Shown piece after piece: positions 37,544 to 50,812 of a DNA stretch of 64,000 nt (position 1 is the first letter of the stretch; the number at the start of each line of letters is the position of its first letter). The notes under the pieces are model-generated. The model saw only the letters and a list, made by a program, of their open reading frames with translations, was not told the DNA's origin and made no database searches. The translations under genes and the position numbers were made by a program. The stretch covers positions 3,425,814 to 3,489,813 of the forward strand of contig NC_061138.1 of the NCBI RefSeq assembly GCF_905220365.1. The letters are read 5' to 3'. The DNA comes from Vanessa cardui. Its lineage: Eukaryota > Arthropoda > Insecta > Lepidoptera > Nymphalidae.

Positions 37544-38794
37544 TATCAAATAAGCAAAGCAATATGTTATTCAATCGTGAACAATATTTGTGATTTCAGT
37601 AACAATGCTTTCAAAATACACACGAATCTAATAAAATAAAGTGCGCTTGATTGAATTTAAAATACATTTTTCAAAACGGAATCCGTTCGATGCGTCGAGG
37701 GCTCACTGTCAGCCAGTCTGAGGGTTTAGAGAGCAAACAAAACATGCGATTCTAGTGCAATTGTTGTCATAGATTTTGTTTTGATTATAGTATGCCTGTA
37801 TGCGCGTCTGAATCATGTATATTTTTTATTTACACGCTAAGCATTGCTTTATGTGTACTGACATTATTTTCACGATGCTAGGCAAAGAAATTGTCGACCG
37901 ACGTCTTTGGTTAAAGACACGCTGTAAATAATGAAAAAATATATTCGAATAATATCGATCGACAATTATGAGAACTTTATAGTTGGTTATTTTGATTGTA
38001 ATAACATGGAGTTAATTGACTTTATAGTTATATGCCAATTATTTTGTTTTACGATAAAATAACTTACGAGTAGGTAACTAGCTCGAACAAGTACTACAAC
38101 TACATGTCATATTAATCTCTTAAAACTCATGTCTAAATCGTAAAAGGTGTGTGAATTATTGCCCTATTATTAATATAATTTAGTTTTTATTTTAACTTCC
38201 GTCATTATTTTTAAAACTTACATACATATATTTTACCAACTCGACAGTTTGTGTATACGAACATTCAATCATTTGTCCGTTCATTCAATCACGCGCTGAT
38301 TTTAATAACATTTGACGTACAATTTGATTAGTTCGACAATAATAAAACTGTGTTAAAAGTTTTTTTTTAATTTTCGTATAACATTTAACATTTTAATTTT
38401 GGTCAAAGAAATCTTCAAAAAGAAATACCGTTAATATATTTTAGATTGGTTTCTTTTGTTCTCGAAAGTACAGTCGAGTGCAATTGCGTCCGAACAAAAT
38501 GTCTGTCGACGGCACTAGTTAACACTATCTCAATGGGAAGAGACGTGTACATTCAACAGCAAAACACATTAAAATAGGTTTTCCTTTTTTACAAGAAACT
38601 GAAAGATAGAACTTTGTAAGATGTAATTTTAGGTTTTAGTGCGAAATACTAAATCCATTTCTCACTCTTTGATATTTTGCCGACAATAGTTATTTCGTTT
38701 TTTGTGTTTTGATGAAACCTTTTGAAAACCAAAGCGAGTGTCTATTTATATTTCTATTTTGAGTGAGAGCTTCTATTTTTATTCTGAGTAAATT

Positions 38795-38945
38795 TATCTA
38801 TTCTAATAAATGAAAAGACGTTGTCTGCGTAACTGAAGAATTTAACGAAACTAAAATTTGTACGAGAGAATGCAGCGCATTTTGGAGAAAGTTTTAATTT
38901 ATAATGTCATTACATGAGTAGCTTCGCTTCGCGGTTACATACCGC
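38795..38945 (+). repeat. Degenerate Helitron-like copy
   Basis: TTCTAATAAATGAAAAGACG, TGTCTGCGTAACTGAAGAAT and TGAGTAGCTTCGCTTCGCGG follow the element layout weakly. Confidence 0.35.
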
Positions 38946-39779
38946 TTAAATTCCGTCTATTCATATGACAAGTTTGAGTTTCATGTTCCATTCTTCATTC
39001 AATGAATATCTTTAGTCTCAATGTTGATACTGTTACTAATAAAAGTTATTTACTATCGATGTCAATTAGCGAAGGCAATCACTTATCGTCAGATGGCTCG
39101 TCGTATTATATTACAACGCCCATCTCTTGTTCAATGGAGATGACTCCATTATAAATAGGTTATTCTTATAATAATCGATTTCAAAGTAATTCGCCTATCG
39201 ATACAAAAAATACTGATTCGATGTTTGATGGTAGCTTTGCTAATATAGTTTGTTAAATGACGATTCAGAAGTACTCATTTGATGATGACGCTAATTATGA
39301 TGCTAACATTAACTATGTGATCAATTATTACCAAATTGACCGTTTGGTAAATTATTCGCTCCGTTTAATTACAAGTTACATCGTGAAGATGGAAAAAAAA
39401 AACAATTAAAAATCGATGTCGTAAAAAATTCGCCATGCCATTTTTCATGGGAAACTAAGCAACTGGTAATGTTACAGTTCCTGTACAAATACAAGTACAC
39501 TCACCATTTGCTCAGTCTCATAGATTAATGACACTGAGCAGTATAATGGCAAATCTATCAACTGCCAACGATTTTAACAATATACAAAGGTGTGGGCCAC
39601 ACACTACCATTTTCTTAACAAAATTCCTTTCATGGGAAATAACCGCAGTATCTTGGATAAATATTACATAAAAAAAACTTTATTTTCCATTTTATTTGAA
39701 ATAATACCCATCTATTATATATCTTTATTAAAATGGGAATTATTATTATTTACAGTACAATAATTACATTGTCTAACAC

Positions 39780-39900
39780 AAAGAACGCTTACCGCTGTTT
39801 GTCCCTATGTATGCTTAGATCTTTTAAATTAAGCAACGGAAATTCTGTAGAATATTTGGTATCAACATTGCCCGCGTGTGAAGCCGGGGCGGATCGCTAG
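39780..39900 (+). repeat. Helitron-like 3' fragment, type E
   Basis: GTCCCTATGTATGCTTAGAT near the start and GAAGCCGGGGCGGATCGCTAG at the end, followed by T. Confidence 0.6.
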
Positions 39901-40273
39901 TGTTCATATAAAACTTAACCAAATTGAATAATAGAATTTCCTCATTCCAAGAATATTCGCTTATTTGTAACATCCGAAGTTTTCGGTTCCTATGTACAAG
40001 ATAATATTATATACATTTCAACATTTCTATTCGAACCTCACGAATATTCGGTATCGAAATTTTGTTTTACTTTTTTTCTACGTAGCAGTTGTTATCTAGA
40101 CTTATAATTAAACTCGGTACAAAAATAATATTTTTCCGACCGATGAAGCAATACGTGAATTTTCTAGATATTGTACATATTGTTTTTCGTAAATCCTTAT
40201 TACTAAGGTTACAATTAAGAAATGTGATTTAATTAAAACATTTATATTAAATATAAACTCGTACCTATTCCTG

Positions 40274-40459
40274 CGCGTGAAGGAAAACATCGTGAGGAAA
40301 CCTGCATGTGTCGAATTTCATCGAAATTTTGCCACATGTGCATCCCACCAACCCGCATTGGAACAGCGCGGTGGAATATGTTCCAAACCCTCTCCTCAAT
40401 GGAAGAGGAGGCCTTGTCTCAGCAGTGGGAAATGTACAGGCTGTTACTTTACTTTTTTT
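40274..40459 (+). repeat. SINE-A copy, 5' truncated, with 12-bp target duplication
   Basis: Lacks the tRNA head: begins at GTGAAGGAAAACATCGTGAG and runs to ACAGGCTGTTACTTTAC. It is flanked by perfect TACCTATTCCTG (40262-40273 and 40460-40471), showing retroposition by target-primed reverse transcription. Confidence 0.92.
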
Positions 40460-40562
40460 TACCTATTCCTGAGAACAAATGAATAATATCACTTTCGTTC
40501 AAGAGGCACAAAGATGTATCGATGTTGTCAAGCAATGGTACAATGGATTTATATTTAAACTA

Positions 40563-40726
40563 TTACCGCCCGCCGCTTTGCTCGTGTTATAGGGGTTGCT
40601 TATCAGGTATTCACGTATTATCTTTATAAATTATAGCCTATGTGTTATCCTGATTTTTATGAAAAGTGTTCCCGAGAAAGAGTAAACATACACGCATACA
40701 AACTTTTACCTTTATATACTATTCGT
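40563..40726 (-). repeat. Degenerate interspersed repeat, minus orientation
   Basis: CCGCCCGCCGCTTTGCTCG, TATAGCCTATGTGTTATCCT, and AGAGTAAACATACACGCATA resemble a common lepidopteran repeat with its middle deleted. The frame opening at 40640 is explained by this. Confidence 0.5.
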
Positions 40727-41719
40727 GAGTATATAAAGCGTTGTTGTGAATTGGGTTTTGACTCTCTACCAGAACGTTTGTATCGCCCGGATCAAAATTA
40801 TCATTGTTCTATTTTGACTCTCGCTATGATATCACTAACGGAAATCCTTGAAATTAAGTCAATACTTTCTTCGTTCATACATGCCATATATTATTGAAAG
40901 TTTTTTGTTAAAACAATTCATTCATAAACATCTGATAGACATTAATTGTTGTTTGAGATGATCGCTGTATGTAAGTATAATCAACTTTGTACGCCAAAGG
41001 TCTATGAGTAACTGGGCACATTAAAACATGTATATTTTCGTTTACACATACTCATTATATAAAACCGTTACTAATAAACATATGTATTCATTAATGTATA
41101 TATAAACGTACCGCGTAGGTTTCGTATATATAATATGTTAATTTAAGTAATGTTTGAACCTCGCGGTAGGTAACAACGGATTGTGTACATACGTGAAATA
41201 TTTTATTATTCGAAATGAAAAGACAACAAACATTGACAATATAAAAATCTACTTTAACGGGAGAACGTAAAATAACATTGGTCTGTTTTTTTTATTCAAA
41301 ATCGTGTCGATATATTTTTACGTATTAATGTTTGTGTGTTTTTTTCCATATATTCCTTGCGGGTAAATTGAAGGTAATATTAAGCCTGTTTGCCGACACA
41401 CCAACGCTTTCAACGAGGTCTGAGCTCATATCCGAGCTTCGCTCTGAACCGCTCTTATACCCAAATCAAATATCAACAGTCACGTTCCACTGTCTCGTCT
41501 CGAATTACATGTGTTTTAACTCATTTCATGTTTGTTTAAATAGTATCTTATGTGCAACACCCCCCCTCCCCCTTCTACTTTGCTTATATTGTTTTGACAA
41601 GCAAGATTTAAGACTACTTAAAAAATATATAAGACAAATACTTTTTTATACCATATACGTTAAATTAAATAAGTACAAATTGTGAAATCAGTTTTAATTT
41701 TTTGGTTGTAATAATTCAT

Positions 41720-41977
41720 TAGATGGTCCATCAAATGGACCACCTAATGAGAGCTGAGTGATCACGGTCCATAGCTATTAGTACTGTAAGAAATATCAAT
41801 CATTCATCATATGACCACTTCGTTTCCTACCTTGGGTACTAACATGTTCCTGACTCACACACTCACTGACTCAAAACGGAGCACAACAATACTAAGTATT
41901 GCTGTTTGTCGGTAGTGTATTCTACGTAATCACTAATGAGTGATTACTAACTATACAGGAGGACTCAAAGCCCTACT
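41720..41977 (+). repeat. SINE-B copy, diverged
   Basis: ATGGACCACCTAATG, CTTGGGTACTAACATG, GGAGCACAACAATACTAAGT and AAAGCCCTACTAAC in family order. Two small internal palindromes. Confidence 0.7.
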
Positions 41978-42884
41978 AACAATTGTATTAATCAATAATT
42001 AATCGATTCAATCTGTGTACTAAAGTATTTCCACATTATCCGTGCAAATGAAGATTGTATTTAAAGATCTGTTGAACAATATATATTAGTAGGTATTTAT
42101 AGTTAAGTAACGATTTATCAGTTAAGATACGCTTGCATAGCAAACGAATTGTTACTATCATTATTGATATTTATATCATTTTCGACACTAAATACATAGA
42201 AATAAGTAAATGTACTTGAGATTAAAACCACATAAGTACATGTATGATTTGGAGTTATCGTTATTTTACTCTGAATTTTTCGGGATAAAACAAAATCTCT
42301 GATAATACGGAGTTTCAAGGCGTTATTATGTTTCCTTATCAAACCTATACCTACCTCGGGCGGGCATAAGCACATATTCATTTCCATACGAGATAATACT
42401 ACAAGCCCCTCGGGCACGAACGTTTCGCTACAGTTGTACGTAATATGAATTAATGCAAACATTACTGAATACCTTGATAACAATGTTATGCGGAGTTAGT
42501 TTTATTTTTTTAACATTACGACTGAATCTGTCATTATTAATGATTAAATTATTTTGTGATATTTGATATGTAAAACCGTCTAAACGAAATGTAAATGGTT
42601 TAATACACTGGTTCAATAGTCTGGTTACTCAAACAACAGACTTAACGTACGATATTCATGAACGGTGTTGAAATCGCTGGTGAAAAAGCCTACCAACTCG
42701 TAGGAACTACTGTTATAGCAACTCAGTTTTCGTATTTTTTTGTAATTGAAGTGTGTTAATAATATCATAGTTCACCACTAGCTAATACAACGGTATCAAA
42801 TCAGTACTTATTTTGAAAAAATCTTTGTCGGGTCTTATGTTACTCACAGATTAAGGAGGAGCTGTTCTGGTCGTATTCTACTAT

Positions 42885-43710
42885 GGCGGAAAAGCAAAGC
42901 AAAGCCTATTTATTCTATTATATTTATTTAATATGTATAAAAAATATATTTGTAGCATACATATTAACCCGTCATACATTTTCAGGTAATGTAATAAAAA
43001 TAAAAGTAGCTTTAAAGAAAAACAGAAATTAGTATATATTACTTACTTATTATTATTAATTCTTTTTTTTTTTTTTTCTTTCTCCTTAAATAATTCGTAG
43101 GTGATCGAATATCTTTTTGATCTCAGCGTAATATAATTTAGTTTTAAATTTTAATCCATTGTGCTACACGTCCAACCTCCACTGCCGCCGCGAGGTACCT
43201 GAGGGCTGAGCGCATCATAATATCCTAGACTTGTTTTGATTTCTGTTATGTTTTTACTTTTATTTTTTATTTGATTTTAACACGACATAATAGTGGACTA
43301 TTGTCAATGTCGTTCACTTGACGTACGGAAATAAGGTGATCACTGAAAATCAGTGCTGCCGTCTTTGCGAATTTCACACATAGTATGAATCGCATTTTAA
43401 TTTAAGTCGTTAAAAACTATATAATTTAAATCGTTAATTTTTTTTTTTTTTTTGTGTGTGTGAAATTCCTAGGACGACAGAAAATGCTGAGTGATTTCCC
43501 TTTTTGTGGCATCGTACTGCTATGTAGGCAGCATTTTGTTTTTATTTATTTATGCCTCTTTTTAAAATCTTTCTTAGATATTATTTAATTGTATTGTTAT
43601 TTTAAGTTTTTGTTTTTTATTTTTTTGTATTGTTTATGTCACTGATGTATCAACACGATGCTTACAAATAAAAATTCTTTCTTTCTTTCTTCATCTTCTT
43701 TCTTCTTTAT
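42885..43710 (+). repeat. Possible retroposon with (CTTT)n tail
   Basis: Low-complexity ends surround a GC-richer core (CCTCCACTGCCGCCGCGAGG near 43180). The 3' side reads CAACACGATGCTTACAAATA, AAAATTC and (TTTC)n at 43676-43710, like the tail of a LINE or SINE. Poly-T runs lie at 43065-43080 and 43440-43452. No coding motif found. Boundaries are guesses. Confidence 0.35.
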
Positions 43711-45498
43711 TTATTTGTAAACGGAATCCCAAAAACCTTTAGTAACAAAAAAAATGTAAATGTTTTATTACAACAAATTCGATAAGAACCAAATGTATCG
43801 TGTATACTAATAAAATAGAACATAAAAATATGAGCCTTATGTCCTTAGATACAAAGTATATTGTGCAATAAAGCGAACTCATATTTTATTCTATAGCTAA
43901 AAGAGTAAACATTATCCAATTTCTGTCGAGATGTACAAAGACAATGAGTCGCGATATTGATGCCGTTCCACCGAATTGAGTTATGCCTCTTCTTTACAAA
44001 ATGGCGGAATGACGTCTACGTTATTTCCGCTGCGGAATCAGATACAAAAATCTCATTTAGTATTTAGTTGAGATTGTCTACTTGTGTGTGTCTTGTTACT
44101 TTGAAATTTTCTTGTTCGTTATGGCCGTAGAAAAACGTCAATAATAACCAAGAACAAGTCTACTAGCTGAGGTTGTTGTTATTCATTTTAGCGTGCTGCA
44201 TCCTTACAATCAATACATTTATAAAGCATAAGACCTAAACCTGAAATTATGAAAAGACATTTATAAATATTTGTATATTTTTAATGAACGGCACTTAAAT
44301 ATAATTTAGCGGACGTATGGTCTTTTACGGAGTAAACCTTCAATCTTGAACTTTATTATTTCGGCACAACAATACAAATATGTATTATATATTTTTTTAT
44401 TCAACTAATGCATTGTTTAACTTGCCATATATTAAATAGTCACAAACATTGATTATGACATAACGATGACGATTCGATGATTCTGACGTTTGACTTTAAA
44501 AGGCCAACAATCGTTAAGTGGCCACTGCCTACTGCCTAAAAATGTGGTGCCACCAACCGTGATGGTTTGTCCACCCTTCTGTCTTTAGCTAGACTAGCCC
44601 AAAGGGAGAGCCTTAAAACGGGAACTGAAGAAATATATGATAAATATACGGAATCTACCCAGATAGGGTAAAAGACAAAGAGACTATCGAATTTTAAAAG
44701 AAAGGATTTATATTTCTTATTTAAGAGGCGTTTTGGACGAGAAGATAATTAAATTAAATTAATAAATTTAACACATTCAATACATATACAAAAACAGAAG
44801 AAGAAAAAGTTTTTTTCAGATATCTCTGTGAATGTATGAGAATAAAACTGTACGTCGCTTCTCGAATGTTGTAAATTCATGTGAGTATTTTAAAGAGAGC
44901 ATACCATTTAATTAACATTAGGACACTAAATTACGACTGACAAAGAAGCGTCGTTAATACTACCTACTTAGTATTGTAGATCCTTCAGTCCGGACTAAAT
45001 GCGCCGTTGCCGCGGAATTCGAGCGAAATGAGGTTATGAGTGCAAAGAGCAGGGGCTAATTAATTTTTCGTATTCGTTCGTAATAATGGATCTTATGTAT
45101 TATAATTATAGAAAAAATATTCTGTTATGTATAAGCACTCTAGTCTGCACGATATCACATAAATAATATATTCTAATATGAATATTTTACGACTTAACTA
45201 TTCGACCAATCATCATGAAAGTTTTCACTTTGCATATAAGTTGTCCGGGGTCCAGAAAAGGTCACAGGGTACTTAACAGCTACCCATCCCCCTCAGATGT
45301 GAGAGAAACCGATTGGACGAAAACAAATGAAAATTATTTAGATATTCAATTATTTTTCTAATACAAATTTATTAAAACTGTTCGTTATCAAAACTGATAG
45401 ATTCGGGAAAAAGTATGTGTTTCAATTTATTTGAAATTTTTTCACAACCGTGAAATTAAAAAAAGATGTTTTAAAAATTGAATGGAACTTTCGGAACT

Positions 45499-45531
45499 TT
45501 AAGAACTCAACGGAAATCGTTGAGTTCTTAA
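45499..45531. repeat. 14-bp perfect hairpin, 5-nt loop
   Basis: Arms TTAAGAACTCAACG (45499-45512) and its reverse complement (45518-45531), with loop GAAAT. Not followed by a T run, and no gene ends here. Confidence 0.9.
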
Positions 45532-46416
45532 TAGAAGTTACTTCATCCTTACTTTCAGAAAAATCATTCAACGCTTTTAGCTGAATCAAACATTACTATT
45601 CATGTACATTACTTATTTAATTATATTACTTGTACGTTTCAAGTTAACTGCTGCTGTTGAAAGTAACCTTATAATTAAATCCGTTTTAGCTTACACGGAT
45701 TATTTCATACTAAATCACAAACAAAGAAACGTAAAGGATTATCAAGAACAAAGACAAAACTCGTTCACGAAATCTCCGTGTTCTCGCGTTGAAAAGAATT
45801 TTAGGCGCGAAAAGCGTTATTAACTTTCACATACGTTTGTTTTATTGTCCAAGATACAATTTTATTCAGCCACGTGGAATTTAGAAGCGATGGAAATGTT
45901 TATATTGTATAAAGAAAATATTATATATTATAATAAAATGTTTACGTTCATGACGTTGACACTGAAATATTTAAAAAAAAGAACTGAAAATATAAGATCC
46001 AATGAAAGCAATTTTACCGAAGGTGTGGCCTAGCTTGTAAAATATATTTCCGTCATCTTGTCATAAAAATATCGCGTCATTACACATCGACCCCACGCAA
46101 GGAAGGTATAACATACGACGCGTGTCTCCAAGAAACATGATATATACTTTGACACCGTCATTTCGTAGTGTCACTTGACTCGCTAAGCACGTGTATTCGT
46201 CATAATGTAATCCCTTGACGAGAGCCCTGAAATTGCTCTTCACGTTTCACAGTTATTGTTGAGATTTGCACCGGTACCGGGGATGACCCTAACGGGGACA
46301 GAGCGCCTTGATACTGTGCTGCGTTCGGATATGAGGCGAGTGGAATTGATAAATAACCACTTGTAAAATGAAAATTATTGAATCATCATCATTATCATTA
46401 CATAGTATACAACAAA

Positions 46417-46662
46417 GTTTCATGCCGCTGTCTATCCCTATGTATGCTTAGATCTTTAAAATTACATGACAAATTTTGATGCGGTCTTTTATAGGCGTCT
46501 TTTTATAGATACCTAGATTGATTCAAGAGGTAGGTTTATATGTATAATAAATGAACAATATAGCAGAGAAACACTGATAATTTTAGAAGTTTTAATGTGA
46601 CGTCGTAAATAACATTTTTAATATCACCATTGTACACGTGTGCGAAGCAGGGTCGGGTTGCT
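46417..46662 (+). repeat. Helitron-like copy, type E
   Basis: Shares TATCCCTATGTATGCTTAGA with 39795; later GATTCAAGAGGTAGGTTTAT and TGTGCGAAGCAGGGTCGGGT. The CTAG end has decayed to CTAA. Confidence 0.6.
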
Positions 46663-47477
46663 AACAATTGAGATTAAATTCTCTAATAAATACACACAAT
46701 CTAGACAAATTCATACAAGTATTATCCGCTAAAGCTTTTCTTTTATGAACAAATGAATACCGTATATTTAAAAACTAAATGCGACGTAAACGTAGGGGGA
46801 CCCTTTCAAGCACAATGGCGTCACATATTACAAATAGTTACCCTTACAAAAAATAATAATAAAATTCTTCGCTCATTTAAATAATTGTACGAGTGCGCTG
46901 GCTAGTTTGAACGAAGCATAACTATAACTATGTAAGAGTAAATTGTACGGTAGAATATCAAGTTGACGTTGTACACATGTCAGGACGCCCCCATCGTTGC
47001 GACTGTAATGGACGTATCGTTCTTTATATTACCCTTCTGACGTGAATGGCTTGAAGCAACATGTTAGTGCTTTGTTTAATTTATTAGACTTTAGAACGGA
47101 GCGAGGAAGAATACTTTCATACGAGCGACTTGTCGACTTTGTCGGATAATTTCGAACTTCTAGATTTGACAGTTTGAATTTTTTTTATAGTGTGCGTGTG
47201 TATGTATGTATTCGTGTGAACTCATTTAGTTATGGTATTCGTCGGAAATAATAAGTATGCTGAGTTTAAATAGGCTTCATAATTAATTAATTTGATTGGA
47301 TATTGGTAATTTTCCATGGAACTAGCTAGTGATATAATATAATTTTGTATGGTTTTTAATAAATTAATATAACAATTATGTCGAAATATAAATCAGCAAA
47401 TAAATGGTTCCGAAAAGTGAAAACTAAATTATTTTTATAAAAAATATTGAGATGAATATGAGAAAACTTTAGTCACA

Positions 47478-47600
47478 TCATCAGCCCGTTTTTGTCCAAT
47501 ACTAGACATAGACCTCTACAAGTGCGCGCCACTATGGTATCACTCCGGCTACTCTCATCCAGCTTCTGCCTGCCGCCTTGCGTAAATCCCCACTCCACCG
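47478..47600 (-). pseudogene. Degenerate RTE LINE 3' coding end (antisense)
   Basis: Read on the minus strand, this translates as RWSGDLRKAAGRSWMRVAG, then a stop, then WRALVEVYV, a stop, YWTKTG and the terminator TGA near 47481. This is the familiar RTE C-terminus (RW.DDLRK.AG..WM...WR.LGEAYVQQW) with two in-frame stops and several substitutions. It is an old fragment of the same superfamily as the LINE at 24.8 kb, but not the same sequence. A different repeat follows on the + strand. Confidence 0.72.
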
Positions 47601-47639
47601 GCTGATGGCGGTATAACCATCAACAAAATAGGCGTAGCT

Positions 47640-47760
47640 AAATACCACAGGCCAGTGACGGGCAGTAGCGTCACCGGTGCGAGAAGCTACGTTCTGCGAT
47701 CGCCAACCCGCCTGCTCAGAGTGGCGCTTACGGGCAATTCCTCCATACGCAACACACGTA
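47640..47760 (+). repeat. GC-rich dispersed repeat fragment beside the RTE remnant
   Basis: GC-rich sequence containing CCAGTGACGGGCAGTAGCG and CCAACCCGCCTGCTCAGAG, which resembles the body of a lepidopteran SINE often joined to RTE-type 3' ends. The resemblance is recalled rather than computed. The short open frame here (from 47655) is part of the repeat, not a gene. Confidence 0.4.
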
Positions 47761-48055
47761 AAAATTTAGTACAGTTTGTCAATTGTTTTTATTTTTGTTT
47801 CGTTTGGCTGCGATTGTTACTAAGGATTATTAAAAAATATTTTAGAAACAAGAGTAAAAAAACTATTTTTAAACATATTTAAATTCATACGTTTTCCCTG
47901 AATTTGAAATGATGATTACAGCCGAAATTCGATTTTTGAACGAATACTCTTAAACATAAATTGGTAAGTACCATCGAGCGTATAATATTATTTTATCTGT
48001 ATCACAATAAAGCCTGACACAAAAAGCTCACGTCGTTATTAAGCCGTCGAGAAGA

Positions 48056-48063
48056 TGACGTCA
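48056..48063. promoter_or_regulatory. Perfect CRE palindrome TGACGTCA
   Basis: Lies in a repeat-free, GC-richer segment (about 47.94-48.31 kb), which makes it the most plausible of the three in the window. Confidence 0.35.
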
Positions 48064-48769
48064 CGATCGACGAAAACGAAATTAAAAGTAGGACAAAATG
48101 AAATCGTTCCATTAAATCCGAGTAACGCGATGCGAACGTCGAATTTGTCCCGACATTTTAATATCCAAATCCTTAAAGTACGTATCGGGTTGCGTTATTG
48201 TTAAGGCGTACCTATTACTCGAATGTCGAATGGAACCCGAATATAAACCCTCGAAGAATGTGAGCCCTTGAAGTAATACGATTCCTATTGATCTGCTCGA
48301 AGGCATTGAATTGTATATAAAAAAAAATCAGCTACACTAATTATTTTTGCTTAATCTATGCGCTTTTCGGGTAGTATATGTTCCATCCTGTTCCATCGAA
48401 TTTGAATATTTTAGATGGATGGAAGGAAGATTGGAGGAAGAGTGCATCTGTGATCCCACTTAAATTCGTAATATTACGAAGTTGCTTAATCTCTAAGTAC
48501 CGTGTGATTTTGTTTTGGAAATTATCGCTACGTCATTTTGAGTCACAATTCGTGAATGTTGTGAGAACTCAATAAGGGAATTTGGTTACGTAGGTTTTTA
48601 TATGTATCAATAGCATTGGGTACTTAAGTACCTCAACGGACCCGTGATAGAAAACCGCCCAACAGGTAAAATCATTACAGGTAAGGGTGAGTCGGTTACA
48701 TTGGCTTGTCCTTTCGGAAGCAGAGCCATCGGTTTACATTATTTATTAAAAAAAAATATTATTGATTAA

Positions 48770-48845
48770 TTACTTTTTCTTAAACTGGGTAGCTGGGTAC
48801 CACTCACTCATCAGATATTCTATCGCCAAGTTTTATCAATAATTT
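48770..48845 (-). repeat. SINE-B fragment
   Basis: GGTACCACTCACTCATCAGA and TTCTATCGCCAAG match part of the family in reverse. Confidence 0.55.
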
Positions 48846-50639
48846 GATGTTGTATTCAATAGTATTAATGAATACGTACACCCCTAAAATAAAAACTAAT
48901 ATTTTTTCTTTAATTATGTACAAAACTATAGAGTTAACTTTTTTATTCAATTAATTAGAGGCATTGAAATGACACGACGTATAATTGACAACGAGAAAAA
49001 CTTGGCCATTAGACTTTAAAATTACAGAGTCTTGGTATAGCAGATAATGATGGTGTACGCCTGTTTATATTATACTTAAACCACGTGCCACGTGCTACCT
49101 ACATACGTAATTTTTCCGTGCAAATATTAATGTTGTGTTATTTAAAGTTGTATCATACTGAGATCTGGAAATAGATACGAATTACCATATTATTGTTATT
49201 TGATGTCCTTCCATAACCAAAATCAAGGCATTGATTAGAGAAAAAATTAAGGATCAACTACATATTAGACCGAATTGTGCAAATTAAGCTACATTTAAGA
49301 TCGTAGCTTTAAACATATTTGCTATAAATGAAAAAGTAGTTAACACTTACTAGTAACTGTTTTCGTATAAACCGGTATTAATTATTCATAAATGTATTCC
49401 GATTAATTATATTACATAATTAATCAACGAATTGATTTATAATGCATATACTAACGTAAGAAATTAACAAATATTCAGATTGATGGTAAAGTATGATTTT
49501 ATACGAACAATAAAATTTTTAATATAAAACAATATGTTAAAATTTAATAACCTCATCATCGGGGTAATTGAAATCGAGTTTCGTCCTTTAATAACTTAAT
49601 TAATTTTAATAACCTAATTAAGTATACTTTTCATCGTATTACAATGTCGATAATATGAATATAACAAATGTTAACTTGAAATATGTTAAGGCCATTATTG
49701 GAGTTAATAACAGGGGAAGAACCGTAAACGATTTTTATTCATGAATGATGTGTCAACAATCGATGTCGAAAAGTGGGTGAATTACCATAAAATTACTTTG
49801 AAATTTTAATTAAAGAGGAATGCACTCGATACGTCGGAGAAATTAAATTGTATTGATCGTTTCCATTCCGCTAAAACATGTAACGTAACCCTTATTGTTT
49901 ATGACATAAAGTCGATAATGGAAACGATGTACCCGTGGTGCTTATCATCCCTATTTATTTTTATAAGCAATATTATCGTAACTGTCCAAATGTCGAAAGG
50001 TGATTTTAAGCAGATATCGTTATTTTCTAATTCAAAATTCTAGGCTCAATAAAATTGATATATTTTCTAAATGGTAAATGTAAGTGGGTTGTTCCCTGAA
50101 GACAATAATTTTTGTTTCTTGCAAGATTCACCTTAGGCCGGTTATCCAATGAATGTGTGAACCCACACGTTGCCGGAGCTTATAGAGCCCGGTGAATAGA
50201 ACTCGTGAATCAAATCCTGGTAAGCCTTACTGCGTTTCGCTGGATGCGTGTGTTTATAATCTCTCACACGACGATTGAGATAAATATTGCTACCGTATAT
50301 TCCAACCGAAGAAAGAATGAAAATAAACAAACCGCAAAGTTGTGCATTGTATACAATTGACTAATAGCTTAGCTATATTTTATAATTCAAGCACTTCTTG
50401 ATTTATGTATATATCTCTATTAAACCACTTAACTTCGTATATACACTTTATTTTTACTTTGATAACAACTTGGCTGTTCAAAACGACATTTTTTCGGAAA
50501 TCCATACTACATATTTAACTTTTGCCTTCTTATAGTTGGAATAGACTAATAGGACATGTACATATGTATGTCTTTGTTGAAATTTTAAAAGCAAATGTTT
50601 TGAACGACTCCTATTCGCCAGCCTGTTTATGACACTTAT

Positions 50640-50812
50640 TACCATCGTGCGTACTCTTCATCGTACCACCCAGTTATAACTTATTCTTTCACTAAATAGC
50701 AACCATTTTTAATATTATCTTCCGTTTTGAATTATGAGTGAACCGGGCAGGAGCACGTTACATCTTCAGAATCACGGTTGGCGACGCATTGACATGGTAA
50801 CAGTGAGGATAG
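50640..50812 (-). repeat. SINE-B copy, degenerate
   Basis: GAGTGAACCGGGCAGGAGCA, then CGGTTGGCGACGCATTGACA, parallel the minus-strand family. Low similarity outside these blocks. Confidence 0.5.

Noticed and set aside
40640..40897. 85-codon frame as a gene
   Set aside because: Its first half is a known-type interspersed repeat in minus orientation.
45602..45823. 73-codon frame with signal-like MYITYLIILLVRFKLTAAVE
   Set aside because: No recognisable domain; lies in the Ig1-Ig2 intron, where a secreted N-terminus would not fit Lar; no promoter or splice evidence.
50142..50330. Possible degenerate SINE-A head near 50.15-50.29 kb
   Set aside because: Only GAATCAAATCCTGGTAAGCC and GTGTTTATAATCTCTC resemble the family; too weak to annotate.
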